From an uncultured Cellulophaga sp. (GTDB taxonomy: Bacteria; Bacteroidota; Bacteroidia; Flavobacteriales; Flavobacteriaceae), in the NCBI GenBank assembly GCA_947492955.1, contig CANLOV010000001.1, positions 496,001 to 560,000 on the forward strand: DNA of 64,000 nt. The letters run 5' to 3'. Below are positions 16,813 through 26,048 of the stretch, piece after piece; the stretch's first letter is position 1, and every line of letters begins with the position of its first letter. The notes beneath the pieces are model-generated. The model saw only the letters and a list, made by a program, of their open reading frames with translations. It ran no database searches and was not told where the DNA came from. The position numbers were made by a program, and so were the translations under genes.

Positions 16813-18135
16813 TTATCCGTAAACTTCCTTTACAAAGTTTTCATAAGTAACTTCTTTTGTTTTTAAGTTAGCTTTTTCTTTGTATAAAGTAATTAGTTTT
16901 TGACTCATTAACTGCTCAGACAAACGTTTAACTTCATCTTGGTTAGATAGTACTCTGCCAGCGATATTTTCTAACTCTTCTTCAGCAGGGTTTAACTGTC
17001 CAAATTGTGCCATTTGAGTTTTTATAAAACCTTTAGCAAATTCTTTAAGTTCATCTATCTGTACCTGTAAATTGTTTTCGGTAATTATTTTACCTTCAAT
17101 TAATTGGTAACGAAGTCCTTTTTCAGATTTAGTGTATTCTTCACTAGCTTCATCTTCTGTAAGAGGTTTTTCACCAGTTGTCTGAATCCATTTTTTTAAG
17201 AACTCAGCAGGAAGTTCAAATTTTGTGTTTTCTATAAAATGCTCAGTAACATCATTTAAAAGCTTTTGATCAGACTGTTGTTCAAACTGCTTTTCAGAAT
17301 CTTCTTTTATTTTAGCTTTTAATTCTTCTACAGAAGTAACAGCATCTTTACCAAATAATTTATCAAATAATTCTTGGTCTAAAGCAGCTGGTTCTCTTTC
17401 GTTAATTTCTTCGATAGTAAAAGTAACCTCTACATTTAAATCTTTACTTTTTTCAGCATCTATTCCTAGGGCACTTGTAAGGGTGTGATCTTCTTTAAAT
17501 AAACCTTTTGTTTTTAAAGTAATTACGTCTCCTACTTTTTTACCAACTAAGCTATCTATTGCTTTTTTGCTTTTAAGCTTATCTAGCTCTAGTGTAGTTT
17601 TATTGTTGATTTCTTCTGCTTCATTTGTAAAAACACCAGAAACTTCGTCTTTTTTGCTTACTTCTTCTTTGCTGATAAGCTTTCCGTATTGTTTTTGAAT
17701 ACGTTCCACTTGCTCATCAATCATTTTATCATCTGCAACTATAACGTAGTGTGTAATTGCTTTTTTAGATTTTATAGCAACATCAAAACTAGGAGCTAAA
17801 CCTAATTCAAATTCAAAATCTAATTCATCTGCATCCCAGTTAAAGTTATCTTGTTGCTTTGGAAGTGGGTTTCCTAAAACATCTAACTTTTCTTCTGTAA
17901 GATATTTGTTAAGATTGTCTTGTAAAAGTTTGTTTACTTCATCTACCAATACAGCCTTTCCGTATTGCTTCTGAATTAAACCCATAGGAACTTGTCCTTT
18001 TCTAAAACCAGGGATATCTGCTTTTTTTCTGTAGTCTTTAAGAATGTTCTCTACTTTTTCCTTGTAATCGTCTTTTGTAATAGCAACTTTTACAACAGCA
18101 TTTAACTCGTCAATCTGCTCTTTTGTAATATTCAT
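16813..18135 (-). CDS. tig: Trigger factor, ribosome-associated chaperone and prolyl isomerase
   Basis: The product has 440 residues. The N-terminal ribosome-binding domain carries a GFRKGQVP signature (residues 42-49), close to the GFRxGKxP motif of the family. The central FKBP-like region (~150-235) is diverged, as in other Bacteroidota, and the C-terminal region is helical. It binds nascent chains at the ribosome exit. It is upstream of clpP/clpX, as in many bacteria, and has its own -7/-33 promoter ~35 bases upstream. Confidence 0.96.
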   Translation of the reverse strand: MNITKEQIDELNAVVKVAITKDDYKEKVENILKDYRKKADIPGFRKGQVPMGLIQKQYGKAVLVDEVNKLLQDNLNKYLTEEKLDVLGNPLPKQQDNFNWDADELDFEFELGLAPSFDVAIKSKKAITHYVIVADDKMIDEQVERIQKQYGKLISKEEVSKKDEVSGVFTNEAEEINNKTTLELDKLKSKKAIDSLVGKKVGDVITLKTKGLFKEDHTLTSALGIDAEKSKDLNVEVTFTIEEINEREPAALDQELFDKLFGKDAVTSVEELKAKIKEDSEKQFEQQSDQKLLNDVTEHFIENTKFELPAEFLKKWIQTTGEKPLTEDEASEEYTKSEKGLRYQLIEGKIITENNLQVQIDELKEFAKGFIKTQMAQFGQLNPAEEELENIAGRVLSNQDEVKRLSEQLMSQKLITLYKEKANLKTKEVTYENFVKEVYG

Positions 18136-18170
18136 CTCTTATATTGAATTTTGCATAAATAAAATGGGCT

Positions 18171-18202
18171 GCAAAAATAATACATTTTAATAAGTCGGGC
18201 AA
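18171..18202 (-). promoter_or_regulatory. Bacteroidota-type promoter for tig
   Basis: On the minus strand, TTG (18200-18202) is separated by 20 bases from TATTTTTGC (18171-18179), fitting the TTG-N(17-23)-TAnnTTTG consensus of the primary sigma factor in this phylum. The start codon is ~35 bases downstream. Confidence 0.6.
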
Positions 18203-18234
18203 GTTTTTAAAATACTGAATTTCAATAGCCTAAC

Positions 18235-18585
18235 TTATCTTTTTTTATCTTCCTTTAAGATAGAAAATAATATAGATTGTAGAAAGGATAAAAGAAGGCT
18301 AAAAAGTAATGCCCACCAAATACTATTTACAGTAAAACCAGGAATAAAACTATCTGCTAAAACTATAATTAAGGCATTTACGATTAGTAAAAATAAGCCT
18401 AAGGTTATAATGGTTATTGGTAGCGTAAGTATAACTAATATTGGTTTTACAATAAAGTTTAAAAGACTTAATACTATAGCAACAATAATAGCTGTTGTGT
18501 AGCTGTCTACGCCAACTCCTGGTAGTACTTTAGATAAAATAACAACAGCAATAGCGCTTAAGAGTGTTTTTAATATAAATTTCAT
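18235..18585 (-). CDS. Phage holin family 4-like small membrane protein
   Basis: The product has 116 residues with four hydrophobic helices and a basic C-terminus (KEDKKR). The pattern VLPGVGVDSYTTAIIVAIVLSL and NFIVKPILVILTLPITI is typical of the PF04020 family, often labelled phage holin although most members are chromosomal and of unknown role. There is no phage context here. The gene stands alone between tig and the hydrolase/pdxJ pair. Confidence 0.85.
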   Translation of the reverse strand: MKFILKTLLSAIAVVILSKVLPGVGVDSYTTAIIVAIVLSLLNFIVKPILVILTLPITIITLGLFLLIVNALIIVLADSFIPGFTVNSIWWALLFSLLLSFLQSILFSILKEDKKR

Positions 18586-18653
18586 ATGCTTTTTTTTAGT
18601 TTATTTATGACAAAAAATATGCCAACATAAAAACTATTAAAACTACAATATTA

Positions 18654-19424
18654 TTACGAGATAATAAATTCTAGCGATTTGCTATAAAATTGTTTAGGAT
18701 TTTCTGCATGTAACCAATGTCCTGCATTATCTATAGTTGCTACTTTTGCCATTGGAAAATGTAGTTGTATAGTGTCGAAATCATGAGGAGATATGTATTC
18801 TGAACGGTCTCCTCTTAAAAAAAGTGTAGGTTTATTATACGTCTCTGTTGCTGCTATGTTTTCGCCTATTTCTTCCATTTTGTTGCTTAGGATGTCTAGG
18901 TTAATGCGTAAGCCAAGTGTTTCTTTTTCTTTCCAGTATAAGTTTTTTAATAAGAACTGTCGTGTGTCAAAATCTGTAATTTCTAGGGCTAGTTTAGCAT
19001 CGGCTTCTTTTCTAGAGCTTAGTAATTCTGGTTTAAGGTTTGTTAAGGCATCTATAATGGTATTATGGTGCGGAGGGTAGTATTTTGGAGCAATATCTGC
19101 CACAATTAATTTTGCTACTAATTCTGGATATTTGGTAGCAACCTGCATAGCTGTTTTACCTCCCATAGAATGTCCTAATAATATAATATCAGTAAGCTTA
19201 TAATGTTGGCAGTAGTTATAGATGTCTTCTGATAGGTAATCGTAATTAAAATCATCTGAATGAAAACTTTTACCATGATTTCGCAGGTCTACTAAATGTA
19301 CTTCGTAACCTTGAGTAGCATATTGTTTTCCTAGAGTTTTCCAGTTATCAGACATGCCTAAGAATCCATGAAGAATTAAAAAAGGTGTGCCTTCGCCAAT
19401 GATGTTAGAGTGTAATAATTGCAT
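18654..19424 (-). CDS. Alpha/beta hydrolase, YbfF-like esterase
   Basis: The product has 256 residues. HGFLGMSDNW, DLRNHGKS, the nucleophile elbow GHSMGG and the late NAGHWLHAE histidine block match the YbfF/abhydrolase group. The substrate is probably an acyl or thioester compound but is not known. Its ATG overlaps the pdxJ stop codon by one base (TAATG), so translation is probably coupled to pdxJ. Confidence 0.9.
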   Translation of the reverse strand: MQLLHSNIIGEGTPFLILHGFLGMSDNWKTLGKQYATQGYEVHLVDLRNHGKSFHSDDFNYDYLSEDIYNYCQHYKLTDIILLGHSMGGKTAMQVATKYPELVAKLIVADIAPKYYPPHHNTIIDALTNLKPELLSSRKEADAKLALEITDFDTRQFLLKNLYWKEKETLGLRINLDILSNKMEEIGENIAATETYNKPTLFLRGDRSEYISPHDFDTIQLHFPMAKVATIDNAGHWLHAENPKQFYSKSLEFIIS

Positions 19425-20137
19425 TATTTTAATTTGTTTAAATACATGTTTACTACGTTTTCTAAACCTAAATATAAAGATTCGCTAATAAGTGCATGCC
19501 CTATAGATACTTCTAGTAGGTTAGGGATATTGTCTTTAAAGTATTTAATGTTATCTAGATTTAAATCATGACCAGCATTAATACCCAGATTTAGTTTAGA
19601 GGCTACTTTTGCAGCATCTGTAAATGCTATTACGCTATTTTTATTGCCTTTTTCATAGTCTTTGGCGTAGCTTTCTGTATACAGTTCTATTCGGTCGGTA
19701 CCAGTTAAAGCAGCGCCTTCAATCATTTTTATGTCTGCATCAACAAAAATAGAAGTTCTAATGCCGTTTTTTTTAAACGTACTAATAACCTCCGTTAAAA
19801 AATCTTTGTTATTAATTGTATCCCAACCCGCATTCGATGTTATAGCATCAATACCATCTGGTACTAGTGTAACCTGTGTAGGTTTTGTTTCTAAAACTAA
19901 GTCTATAAATTTAGGAATAGGATTTCCTTCTATATTAAATTCTGTAGTAACGATTTTTTTTAAATCTCTAGTGTCTTGGTACCTAATATGTCTTTCATCT
20001 GGTCTAGGATGTATTGTAATTCCTTCTGCCCCAAAAGCTTCTATATCCGATGTTACTTTTACTAAGTTAGGAGTGTCTCCTCCTCTAGAGTTTCGTAAAG
20101 TAGCTATTTTATTAACGTTTACACTTAATTTAGTCAT
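19424..20137 (-). CDS. pdxJ: Pyridoxine 5'-phosphate synthase
   Basis: The product has 237 residues, the usual size. The N-terminal LSVNVNKIATLRNSRG, GAEGITIHPRPDERHI and late INAGHDLNLDN blocks are signatures. The enzyme condenses 1-deoxy-xylulose 5-phosphate with 3-amino-2-oxopropyl phosphate to form pyridoxine 5'-phosphate. It is the first gene of a two-gene unit with the YbfF-like hydrolase and is divergent from the CBS/nadK genes. Confidence 0.97.
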   Translation of the reverse strand: MTKLSVNVNKIATLRNSRGGDTPNLVKVTSDIEAFGAEGITIHPRPDERHIRYQDTRDLKKIVTTEFNIEGNPIPKFIDLVLETKPTQVTLVPDGIDAITSNAGWDTINNKDFLTEVISTFKKNGIRTSIFVDADIKMIEGAALTGTDRIELYTESYAKDYEKGNKNSVIAFTDAAKVASKLNLGINAGHDLNLDNIKYFKDNIPNLLEVSIGHALISESLYLGLENVVNMYLNKLK

Positions 20138-20231
20138 TTTTAAAAAAGAGTTTAAAACAATAACAAAAATACAAAGTTAAGGGGCGCTTTTTGCGATTTA
20201 AAATTAGTATTTTGCATTATATTTTTAAGTT

Positions 20232-20888
20232 ATGCAAATTCAATCGAATATTAATAATACAATTCCAATGTTTACCATTGGAGAGCCTGTAGAAAATGCA
20301 ATTAAGTTTTTTAATGATACCACCTTTTCACATGTAGCAGTTGTAGAAGATAATAGGTTATTAGGATTGTTAAATGAAAATGATTTAGAGGTTTTTGAGG
20401 TAAATAAGAAGATTGAGGATTATAAGTATAATTTTGAATCTTTTTTTGTGCGTAAAGAAACATCTTGGTTAGATGTTTTAGAGGCTTTTGCCAGAAATGA
20501 AGCTAATTTAGTGCCTGTTTTAAACGAAAAAGACCAGGTTTTAGGTTATTATGATATTACGGATGTGGTAAGTGTATTTATAGATACACCTTTTTTTACA
20601 GAGCCAGGAAGTATTTTGGTAATAGCGAAAGGGGCAAAAGATTATTCTTTTAGTGAAATTGCGCAAATTGTAGAAAGTAACAATACAAAATTATTGGGTG
20701 GCTTTATAACGGGTACAGAAAATGATGTTGTACAGATAACTATAAAAATGGGAACAGCCAATATGAATGAGATTTTACAAAGCTTTAGGCGTTATAATTA
20801 TAATATTTTATTTGGTAATGGAGATGATCAATTTTTAGAAGATTTAAAGCAGCGATCAGATTATTTAGATAAATATTTAAACGTATAA
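20232..20888 (+). CDS. CBS-domain protein upstream of nadK
   Basis: The product has 218 residues. Two CBS motifs (~residues 12-130; HVAVVEDNRLLGLLNENDL and LVPVLNEKDQVLGYYDITDV) are followed by an ACT-like C-terminal part. Pairs of CBS domains usually bind adenine nucleotides. It ends 8 bases before nadK, so it is probably co-transcribed and might sense the adenylate or NAD state; that link is inference. Confidence 0.88.
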   Translation: MQIQSNINNTIPMFTIGEPVENAIKFFNDTTFSHVAVVEDNRLLGLLNENDLEVFEVNKKIEDYKYNFESFFVRKETSWLDVLEAFARNEANLVPVLNEKDQVLGYYDITDVVSVFIDTPFFTEPGSILVIAKGAKDYSFSEIAQIVESNNTKLLGGFITGTENDVVQITIKMGTANMNEILQSFRRYNYNILFGNGDDQFLEDLKQRSDYLDKYLNV

Positions 20889-20896
20889 TAAGGAGT

Positions 20897-21778
20897 ATGA
20901 AGGTAGCGATTTACGGTAAAACGTATAATGAAGAAACATTAGCATATGTTGTGGCTCTTTTAGATGAGCTAAATAAAGAAAAAGCTAAAACATATATAGA
21001 AAAGGAGTTTTATACATTTTTGTCTACGTATAAAAATGTAGGTCCATACGATATTTTTACTGAGACAAAGGGTTTAGATAGTTCTTTTGATTTGTTTGTT
21101 AGTTTTGGTGGTGATGGAACAATCTTAAGAGCAGTAACTTATGTTAGGGAATTAGATGTGCCTATAATAGGAGTAAATACGGGGCGTTTAGGTTTTTTAT
21201 CAACCTTTAATAAAGAAAACGTAAGGAAATTAGTTAAAGAATTTGTTGCAGGAGCATATACGATAGTAGAAAGAAGTCTTGTAGAGGTTAGTGCGGATTG
21301 GGGTATGGAAGCCTTTGGTGGTTTAAATTTTGCCTTAAATGAGGTAACTATAAGTAGAAAGGATACCACTTCTATGATTACGGTAGAAACTCATTTAAAT
21401 GATGAGTATTTAACATCGTATTGGGCAGATGGGCTTATTGTTTCTACACCTACGGGTTCTACAGGGTATTCGCTTAGTTGCGGAGGGCCAGTAATAGAGC
21501 CAACAGCAAAATCATTAGTTTTAACCCCTATAGCGCCACATAATTTAAATGCCAGGCCTTTAGTGGTGTCAGACGATACAGTTATTAGGTTACGTGTGTC
21601 TGGTAGAGAAGAAAGTCATTTAGTTTCTTTAGATTCTAGAATTATAGATATAGAAAATGGTAGAGAAATTGTGATAAAAAAAGCTGGTTTTACAGTTAAA
21701 ATGGTAGAGTATACTTCAGAGAGTTTTCTTAAAACATTAAGGAATAAGTTGTTGTGGGGAGAAGATAAGCGTAATTGA
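20897..21778 (+). CDS. nadK: NAD kinase
   Basis: The product has 293 residues. The GGDGT motif (VSFGGDGTIL), NTGRLGFLS and TPTGSTGYSLSCGGP blocks are diagnostic. It phosphorylates NAD to NADP using ATP in the cytoplasm. It follows the CBS gene with an 8-base gap and precedes the porG-type gene by ~110 bases. Confidence 0.97.
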   Translation: MKVAIYGKTYNEETLAYVVALLDELNKEKAKTYIEKEFYTFLSTYKNVGPYDIFTETKGLDSSFDLFVSFGGDGTILRAVTYVRELDVPIIGVNTGRLGFLSTFNKENVRKLVKEFVAGAYTIVERSLVEVSADWGMEAFGGLNFALNEVTISRKDTTSMITVETHLNDEYLTSYWADGLIVSTPTGSTGYSLSCGGPVIEPTAKSLVLTPIAPHNLNARPLVVSDDTVIRLRVSGREESHLVSLDSRIIDIENGREIVIKKAGFTVKMVEYTSESFLKTLRNKLLWGEDKRN

Positions 21779-21866
21779 AGCCCTTTTAAAACAATAAATA
21801 AAGTTAAAATATGTTTATCAAAAAGAGAACATGAATATAATAATTAGTGTAATCTACTGTAATTGT

Positions 21867-21874
21867 TATATTTG
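21867..21874 (+). promoter_or_regulatory. -7 element (TATATTTG) before the porG-type gene
   Basis: TATATTTG followed by C matches the Bacteroidota TAnnTTTG(C) -7 element, 15 bases before the chosen ATG. No convincing TTG -33 element is seen. It would separate the porG-uppS-bamA block from nadK. Confidence 0.45.
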
Positions 21875-21889
21875 CAAACTTTAAATTTT

Positions 21890-22597
21890 ATGAGATTATT
21901 TGTTGTAATAGGTTTAATGTTGTTTTTTGGAGCAATAAATGCGCAAACTTATGAAGTAGGTGTTTTTGCAGGAGGAACAAATAATATTGGTGATGTAGGA
22001 AGAACTAATTTTATATTGCCTTCTGGGCCCGCTTTTGGAGGTTTGTTTAAGTGGAATAAGAGTAAGCGATATGCTTGGAGAGCTAGTATAATGTATGGAG
22101 AGTTTACCGCAGATGATTCTAAATCTAGTATATCGTCTAGGGAGCAGAGAAAGTTATTGATGAAAAATTCTGTGTTAGAATTTTCTGCAGGATTAGAAGT
22201 GAATTTTGTAGAGTATAATTTACATAAGTTAGGACCTGCATTTACACCATATTTGTATACAGGTGTAACTTATTTTAGGTACGATTATAATTATTTTGAT
22301 GTAGGAGTGTTGCAAGATGCAAATCAAAAAGATGGTACATTTGCAATACCAATGGTAGTTGGTTTTAAAAAAAGAATAAGTCAGTTTTTAATATTAGGAG
22401 GAGAAATAGGAGCAAGATATACCTTTACGGATAATCTTGATGCTAGTAATCCTGAGAAATTAGAATTATTAGATATTAACGGAGTACCTTTTGAGCCAAG
22501 GCTTGGAAATATTTTAAGTGATGATTGGTATGTTTTTTCTGGTCTCACATTAACCTATACTTTTGGAAGAAAACCTTGCTCCGATTGTTTTGAGTAG
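21890..22597 (+). CDS. porG: PorG-type outer-membrane T9SS protein (DUF6089 family)
   Basis: The product has 235 residues from the ATG at 21890, which begins a clean signal peptide (MRLFVVIGL...INAQ); an upstream in-frame start would put nine extra residues ahead of it. The rest is beta-strand rich with alternating aromatic residues, like an 8-stranded barrel, and ends in ...FGRKPCSDCFE. Family DUF6089 and the position directly before uppS-bamA-ompH-ompH match PorG of Porphyromonas gingivalis, an outer-membrane T9SS component linked to the PorK/PorN ring. The family call rests on features plus gene order. Confidence 0.75.
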   Translation: MRLFVVIGLMLFFGAINAQTYEVGVFAGGTNNIGDVGRTNFILPSGPAFGGLFKWNKSKRYAWRASIMYGEFTADDSKSSISSREQRKLLMKNSVLEFSAGLEVNFVEYNLHKLGPAFTPYLYTGVTYFRYDYNYFDVGVLQDANQKDGTFAIPMVVGFKKRISQFLILGGEIGARYTFTDNLDASNPEKLELLDINGVPFEPRLGNILSDDWYVFSGLTLTYTFGRKPCSDCFE

Positions 22598-22603
22598 CAA
22601 AAT

Positions 22604-23347
22604 ATGAATAATACGATTGAGGAAATTAATGAATTAAATTTACCAAAGCATTTGGCTATTATCATGGATGGTAATGGACGATGGGCAAAAGGCAAAGGTA
22701 AATTACGGGTCTTTGGACACGAAAATGGAGTTAAAACCGTAAGGTCTACGGTAGAAAGTTGTGCCAAAATAGGTATAAAGTATCTTACTTTATATACTTT
22801 TTCTACTGAAAATTGGAATAGACCTAAGCTAGAGGTAGAGACTTTAATGCGACTTTTAGTTTCTTCGTTACGTAAAGAAGTTAAAACTCTTAACAAAAAC
22901 AACATTTGTTTTAATGCAATTGGGAATTTGGATTCTTTACCCCAAAAAGCTCAAAAAGAAATAAAGGAAGTTATAGCTAAAACCAGTGAAAACACTGGTA
23001 TGACTTTAACTTTGGCGTTAAGTTATGGGTCTAGAGAAGAGCTTGTAAATGCAATAAAAAATATAAGTGTCAAAGTTAAAAATAATATAATTTCTCCTGA
23101 AAATATTGATGAAACCATTATAAATACCCATCTTTACACGCATAATTTGCCAGATGTAGACTTGCTTATTCGCACAAGTGGCGAGCATAGAATAAGTAAT
23201 TTTTTACTTTGGCAGATAGCCTATGCCGAGTTGTACTTTATAGATGTACTTTGGCCAGATTTTAAAGAGCACCATTTGGTAGGCGCAATTATAAATTACC
23301 AAAACAGAGAACGAAGATTTGGAAAAACGAGCGAACAACTTAACTAA
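22604..23347 (+). CDS. uppS: Isoprenyl (undecaprenyl) diphosphate synthase
   Basis: The product has 247 residues. The catalytic D22 lies in IMDGNGRWA, and RTSGEHRISNFLLWQ and AYAELYF are the C-terminal signatures. It makes the C55 lipid carrier used for peptidoglycan and surface polysaccharides. It starts 6 bases after the porG-type gene and ends 4 bases before bamA, so all three are probably one operon. Confidence 0.97.
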   Translation: MNNTIEEINELNLPKHLAIIMDGNGRWAKGKGKLRVFGHENGVKTVRSTVESCAKIGIKYLTLYTFSTENWNRPKLEVETLMRLLVSSLRKEVKTLNKNNICFNAIGNLDSLPQKAQKEIKEVIAKTSENTGMTLTLALSYGSREELVNAIKNISVKVKNNIISPENIDETIINTHLYTHNLPDVDLLIRTSGEHRISNFLLWQIAYAELYFIDVLWPDFKEHHLVGAIINYQNRERRFGKTSEQLN

Positions 23348-23351
23348 AGAT

Positions 23352-25952
23352 ATGAAAAGATTCATGTCCTTTGAATCCCTAATTACAACAATCCTATTAT
23401 TTTTTATAACAACATTTTCTTTTGGACAAGAAGTCTCTTATGAAAATGGTAAAAAATATATAATAGGAGGTATAGAAGTAACTGGTTTAAAAAGTTATAA
23501 CGAGCAAACAGTAAAAACGTATACAGGTCTTAGAAAAGGGCAACCTATAACTTTGCCTGGGGAGGAAATAAGCGCCATAATTAAAAAATTATGGGGATTA
23601 GAGTTGTTTAGTGACATCAATTTTTACATCACAAAAGTAGAAGGCGATAATGTGTTTTTAGAGTTGAATATAAAAGAACGTCCTTCTTTATCTGATGTAA
23701 CGGTGTATGGAGTTAAAAAAGGTAAGTTAGCTACCATTTTAAAGGATACTGACTTAAAAAAAGGTAAGAAAATAACAGAAAGTTTAATTTCTAACACTAA
23801 AAATTATCTTCAAAACAAGTACAAAAAACAAGGTTATTTAAATGCAAAGGTTACTATAGCTACGGCGGTTGATACTTCTGAAACCAACTCTCGTAAAATG
23901 GTTGTTAATGTTAAAAAAGGAGAGAAAGTAAAGGTTAATGATATTGTTTTTGAAGGAAATGAACAATTGTCAGATAAAAAACTTTCTAAAGCTTTAAAAA
24001 ATACCAAGAAAAGAAAGTTTTATAGAATCTTTAAGAGGTCTAAATATATAAAGAACGATTTTAAAGAAGATTTAACTTCGTTAGTAGATGCGTATGCTGA
24101 AAACGGATATAGAGATGCTAGAATTATTTCTGATACAGTATATAAGGTAGATGAAAAAGATGTTACCGTAAAAATAAAAGTAGAAGAAGGAAATAAGTAT
24201 TATTTTGGAGATATAGATTTTGTTGGTAATACGGTATATTCAGACAGAACGTTAAATCGTGTCTTAGGAATAAAAAAAGGAGCTACTTATAATGGAGTGC
24301 TTTTAAAGAAACGTATTGCTGATGATTCTAAACCAGATCCAGAAGATGTTACAAGTTTGTATCAAAATAATGGGTATTTATTTTCTAATATTAATCCTGT
24401 AGAGGTTTCTGCGGTTAACGATACCATTAACTTTGAAATTAGAATAATAGAAGGAAAAGAAACATTTTTAGATCATGTAACGGTAGTTGGTAATGATAAA
24501 ACAAACGATCATGTAATTTTTAGAGAACTAAGAACAAAACCTGGTCAAAAATATAATAAATCAGATATCATAAGAAGTATTAGAGAACTGGGGCAGTTAG
24601 GTTTCTTTGATGCAGAGCAAATAAAACCAGATATTCAAAATCCTGATCCTAATGCAGGTACTGTAGATGTAGCTTATAGTTTGGTAGAATCTGGGTCTAG
24701 CCAAATAGAGTTGCAAGGAGGCTACGGTGGTGGTGGTTTTATTGGTACTTTAGGGCTTTCTTTTAATAATTTTTCTTTAAAGAATATTTTCAATGGAGAA
24801 GCTTATAAGCCAGTACCTATGGGAGATGGGCAATCTATGGCTCTGCGTTTGCAAGCAAGTAGGTCTTTTAGAGTGTATAGTCTTAATTTTTCTGAGCCTT
24901 GGTTGGGAGGTAAAAAGCCAGTACGTTTTAATATGTCTTTATCTAGAACACAACAGTTCTTAACTCAGAGAGATAGTAGAGGTAGGTTTGTGCCAGACAA
25001 GAGTAGACAATTTGCTATTACGGGAGTATCTTTAGGCTTGGCTAAACGAGTGCAGTGGCCAGACGATTTCTTTACAATTTCGCATTCTATAGGCTATCAG
25101 TTATATAATTTTAAAGATTATAATATTGGCTTGTTTAATTTTGGAAATGGAAAATCAAATGCGTTATCATATACTTTAGGTATTTCTAGAAATGCAACGT
25201 CAGGAGGGCAAATATTCCCTAGAGGAGGTTCTAATTTTCAAATAACAGCAAAATTTACACCACCTTATTCTCTATTTAGTAACAAAGATTTTAAGGGGTT
25301 AAGAGATAGGAGTGAAGAATTAACAGATTTACAAAGAACTCGTACCTTAACAACTGCTGAAACATCGGAGTTAGAAAGTGTGGAAGAAGAACGTTTTAAA
25401 TGGTTAGAGTTTTATAAAGTTAAATTTAAAGGAGATTGGTATTCAACGCTAGTAGGTAAATTGGTGTTAAGAACTAATGCTGAGTTTGGTTTTTTAGGAA
25501 ACTATAATAGTGATATAGGTGATGTAGCTTTTGAGCGCTTTTATGTTGGTGGAGACGGGCAAGGTAATTTTACTTTAGATGGTAGAGAAACAATTGCATT
25601 AAGAGGGTATGAAAACCAATCATTAACACCTGTAGATCCTTTAACAGGAAGGTCAGAAGGGGGTATTATATACAATAAGTTTTCTATGGAGCTTAGATAT
25701 CCGCTTACATTAAAACCATCTGCATCAATATACGGATTAGCGTTTTTAGAAGGAGGTAATGCATTTAGGAGTTTCCAAGAATTTGACCCTTTTAAAATAA
25801 AAAAATCTGCGGGCGTAGGGGTACGTATATTTATGCCTGCGTTTGGTTTGTTAGGAATAGATTTTGGTTATGGGTTTGATCAAGATAATATATCTAATAC
25901 ACCAGGAGCAAACGGTTGGGAAACACATTTTATAATAGGACAACAATTTTAA
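23352..25952 (+). CDS. bamA: Outer membrane protein assembly factor BamA
   Basis: The product has 866 residues from ATG 23352, which begins a clear signal peptide (MKRFMSFESLITTILL...SFGQ). An ATG at 23319 is in frame but overlaps uppS and would bury the signal. POTRA domains occupy about residues 35-420, and the C-terminal Omp85 barrel includes GGFIGTLGLSFNNFSLKN and RGYENQS blocks and ends with an aromatic residue (GQQF). It inserts beta-barrels into the outer membrane. Two OmpH/Skp chaperone genes follow. Confidence 0.96.
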   Translation: MKRFMSFESLITTILLFFITTFSFGQEVSYENGKKYIIGGIEVTGLKSYNEQTVKTYTGLRKGQPITLPGEEISAIIKKLWGLELFSDINFYITKVEGDNVFLELNIKERPSLSDVTVYGVKKGKLATILKDTDLKKGKKITESLISNTKNYLQNKYKKQGYLNAKVTIATAVDTSETNSRKMVVNVKKGEKVKVNDIVFEGNEQLSDKKLSKALKNTKKRKFYRIFKRSKYIKNDFKEDLTSLVDAYAENGYRDARIISDTVYKVDEKDVTVKIKVEEGNKYYFGDIDFVGNTVYSDRTLNRVLGIKKGATYNGVLLKKRIADDSKPDPEDVTSLYQNNGYLFSNINPVEVSAVNDTINFEIRIIEGKETFLDHVTVVGNDKTNDHVIFRELRTKPGQKYNKSDIIRSIRELGQLGFFDAEQIKPDIQNPDPNAGTVDVAYSLVESGSSQIELQGGYGGGGFIGTLGLSFNNFSLKNIFNGEAYKPVPMGDGQSMALRLQASRSFRVYSLNFSEPWLGGKKPVRFNMSLSRTQQFLTQRDSRGRFVPDKSRQFAITGVSLGLAKRVQWPDDFFTISHSIGYQLYNFKDYNIGLFNFGNGKSNALSYTLGISRNATSGGQIFPRGGSNFQITAKFTPPYSLFSNKDFKGLRDRSEELTDLQRTRTLTTAETSELESVEEERFKWLEFYKVKFKGDWYSTLVGKLVLRTNAEFGFLGNYNSDIGDVAFERFYVGGDGQGNFTLDGRETIALRGYENQSLTPVDPLTGRSEGGIIYNKFSMELRYPLTLKPSASIYGLAFLEGGNAFRSFQEFDPFKIKKSAGVGVRIFMPAFGLLGIDFGYGFDQDNISNTPGANGWETHFIIGQQF

Positions 25953-26048
25953 TAATGTATAGAAATTATAGCATAATAGTATTTGCTTGTTTTTAATAGT
26001 TTAATTACTTTGGCACGATATTTTCTATACTAATAAACGAAAGCAAAA

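Noticed and set aside
18235-18585. Prophage holin
   Set aside because: The PF04020 label is historical; there are no phage genes nearby.
23319-23351. Earlier ATG for bamA
   Set aside because: It overlaps uppS and would bury the signal peptide that begins at 23352.
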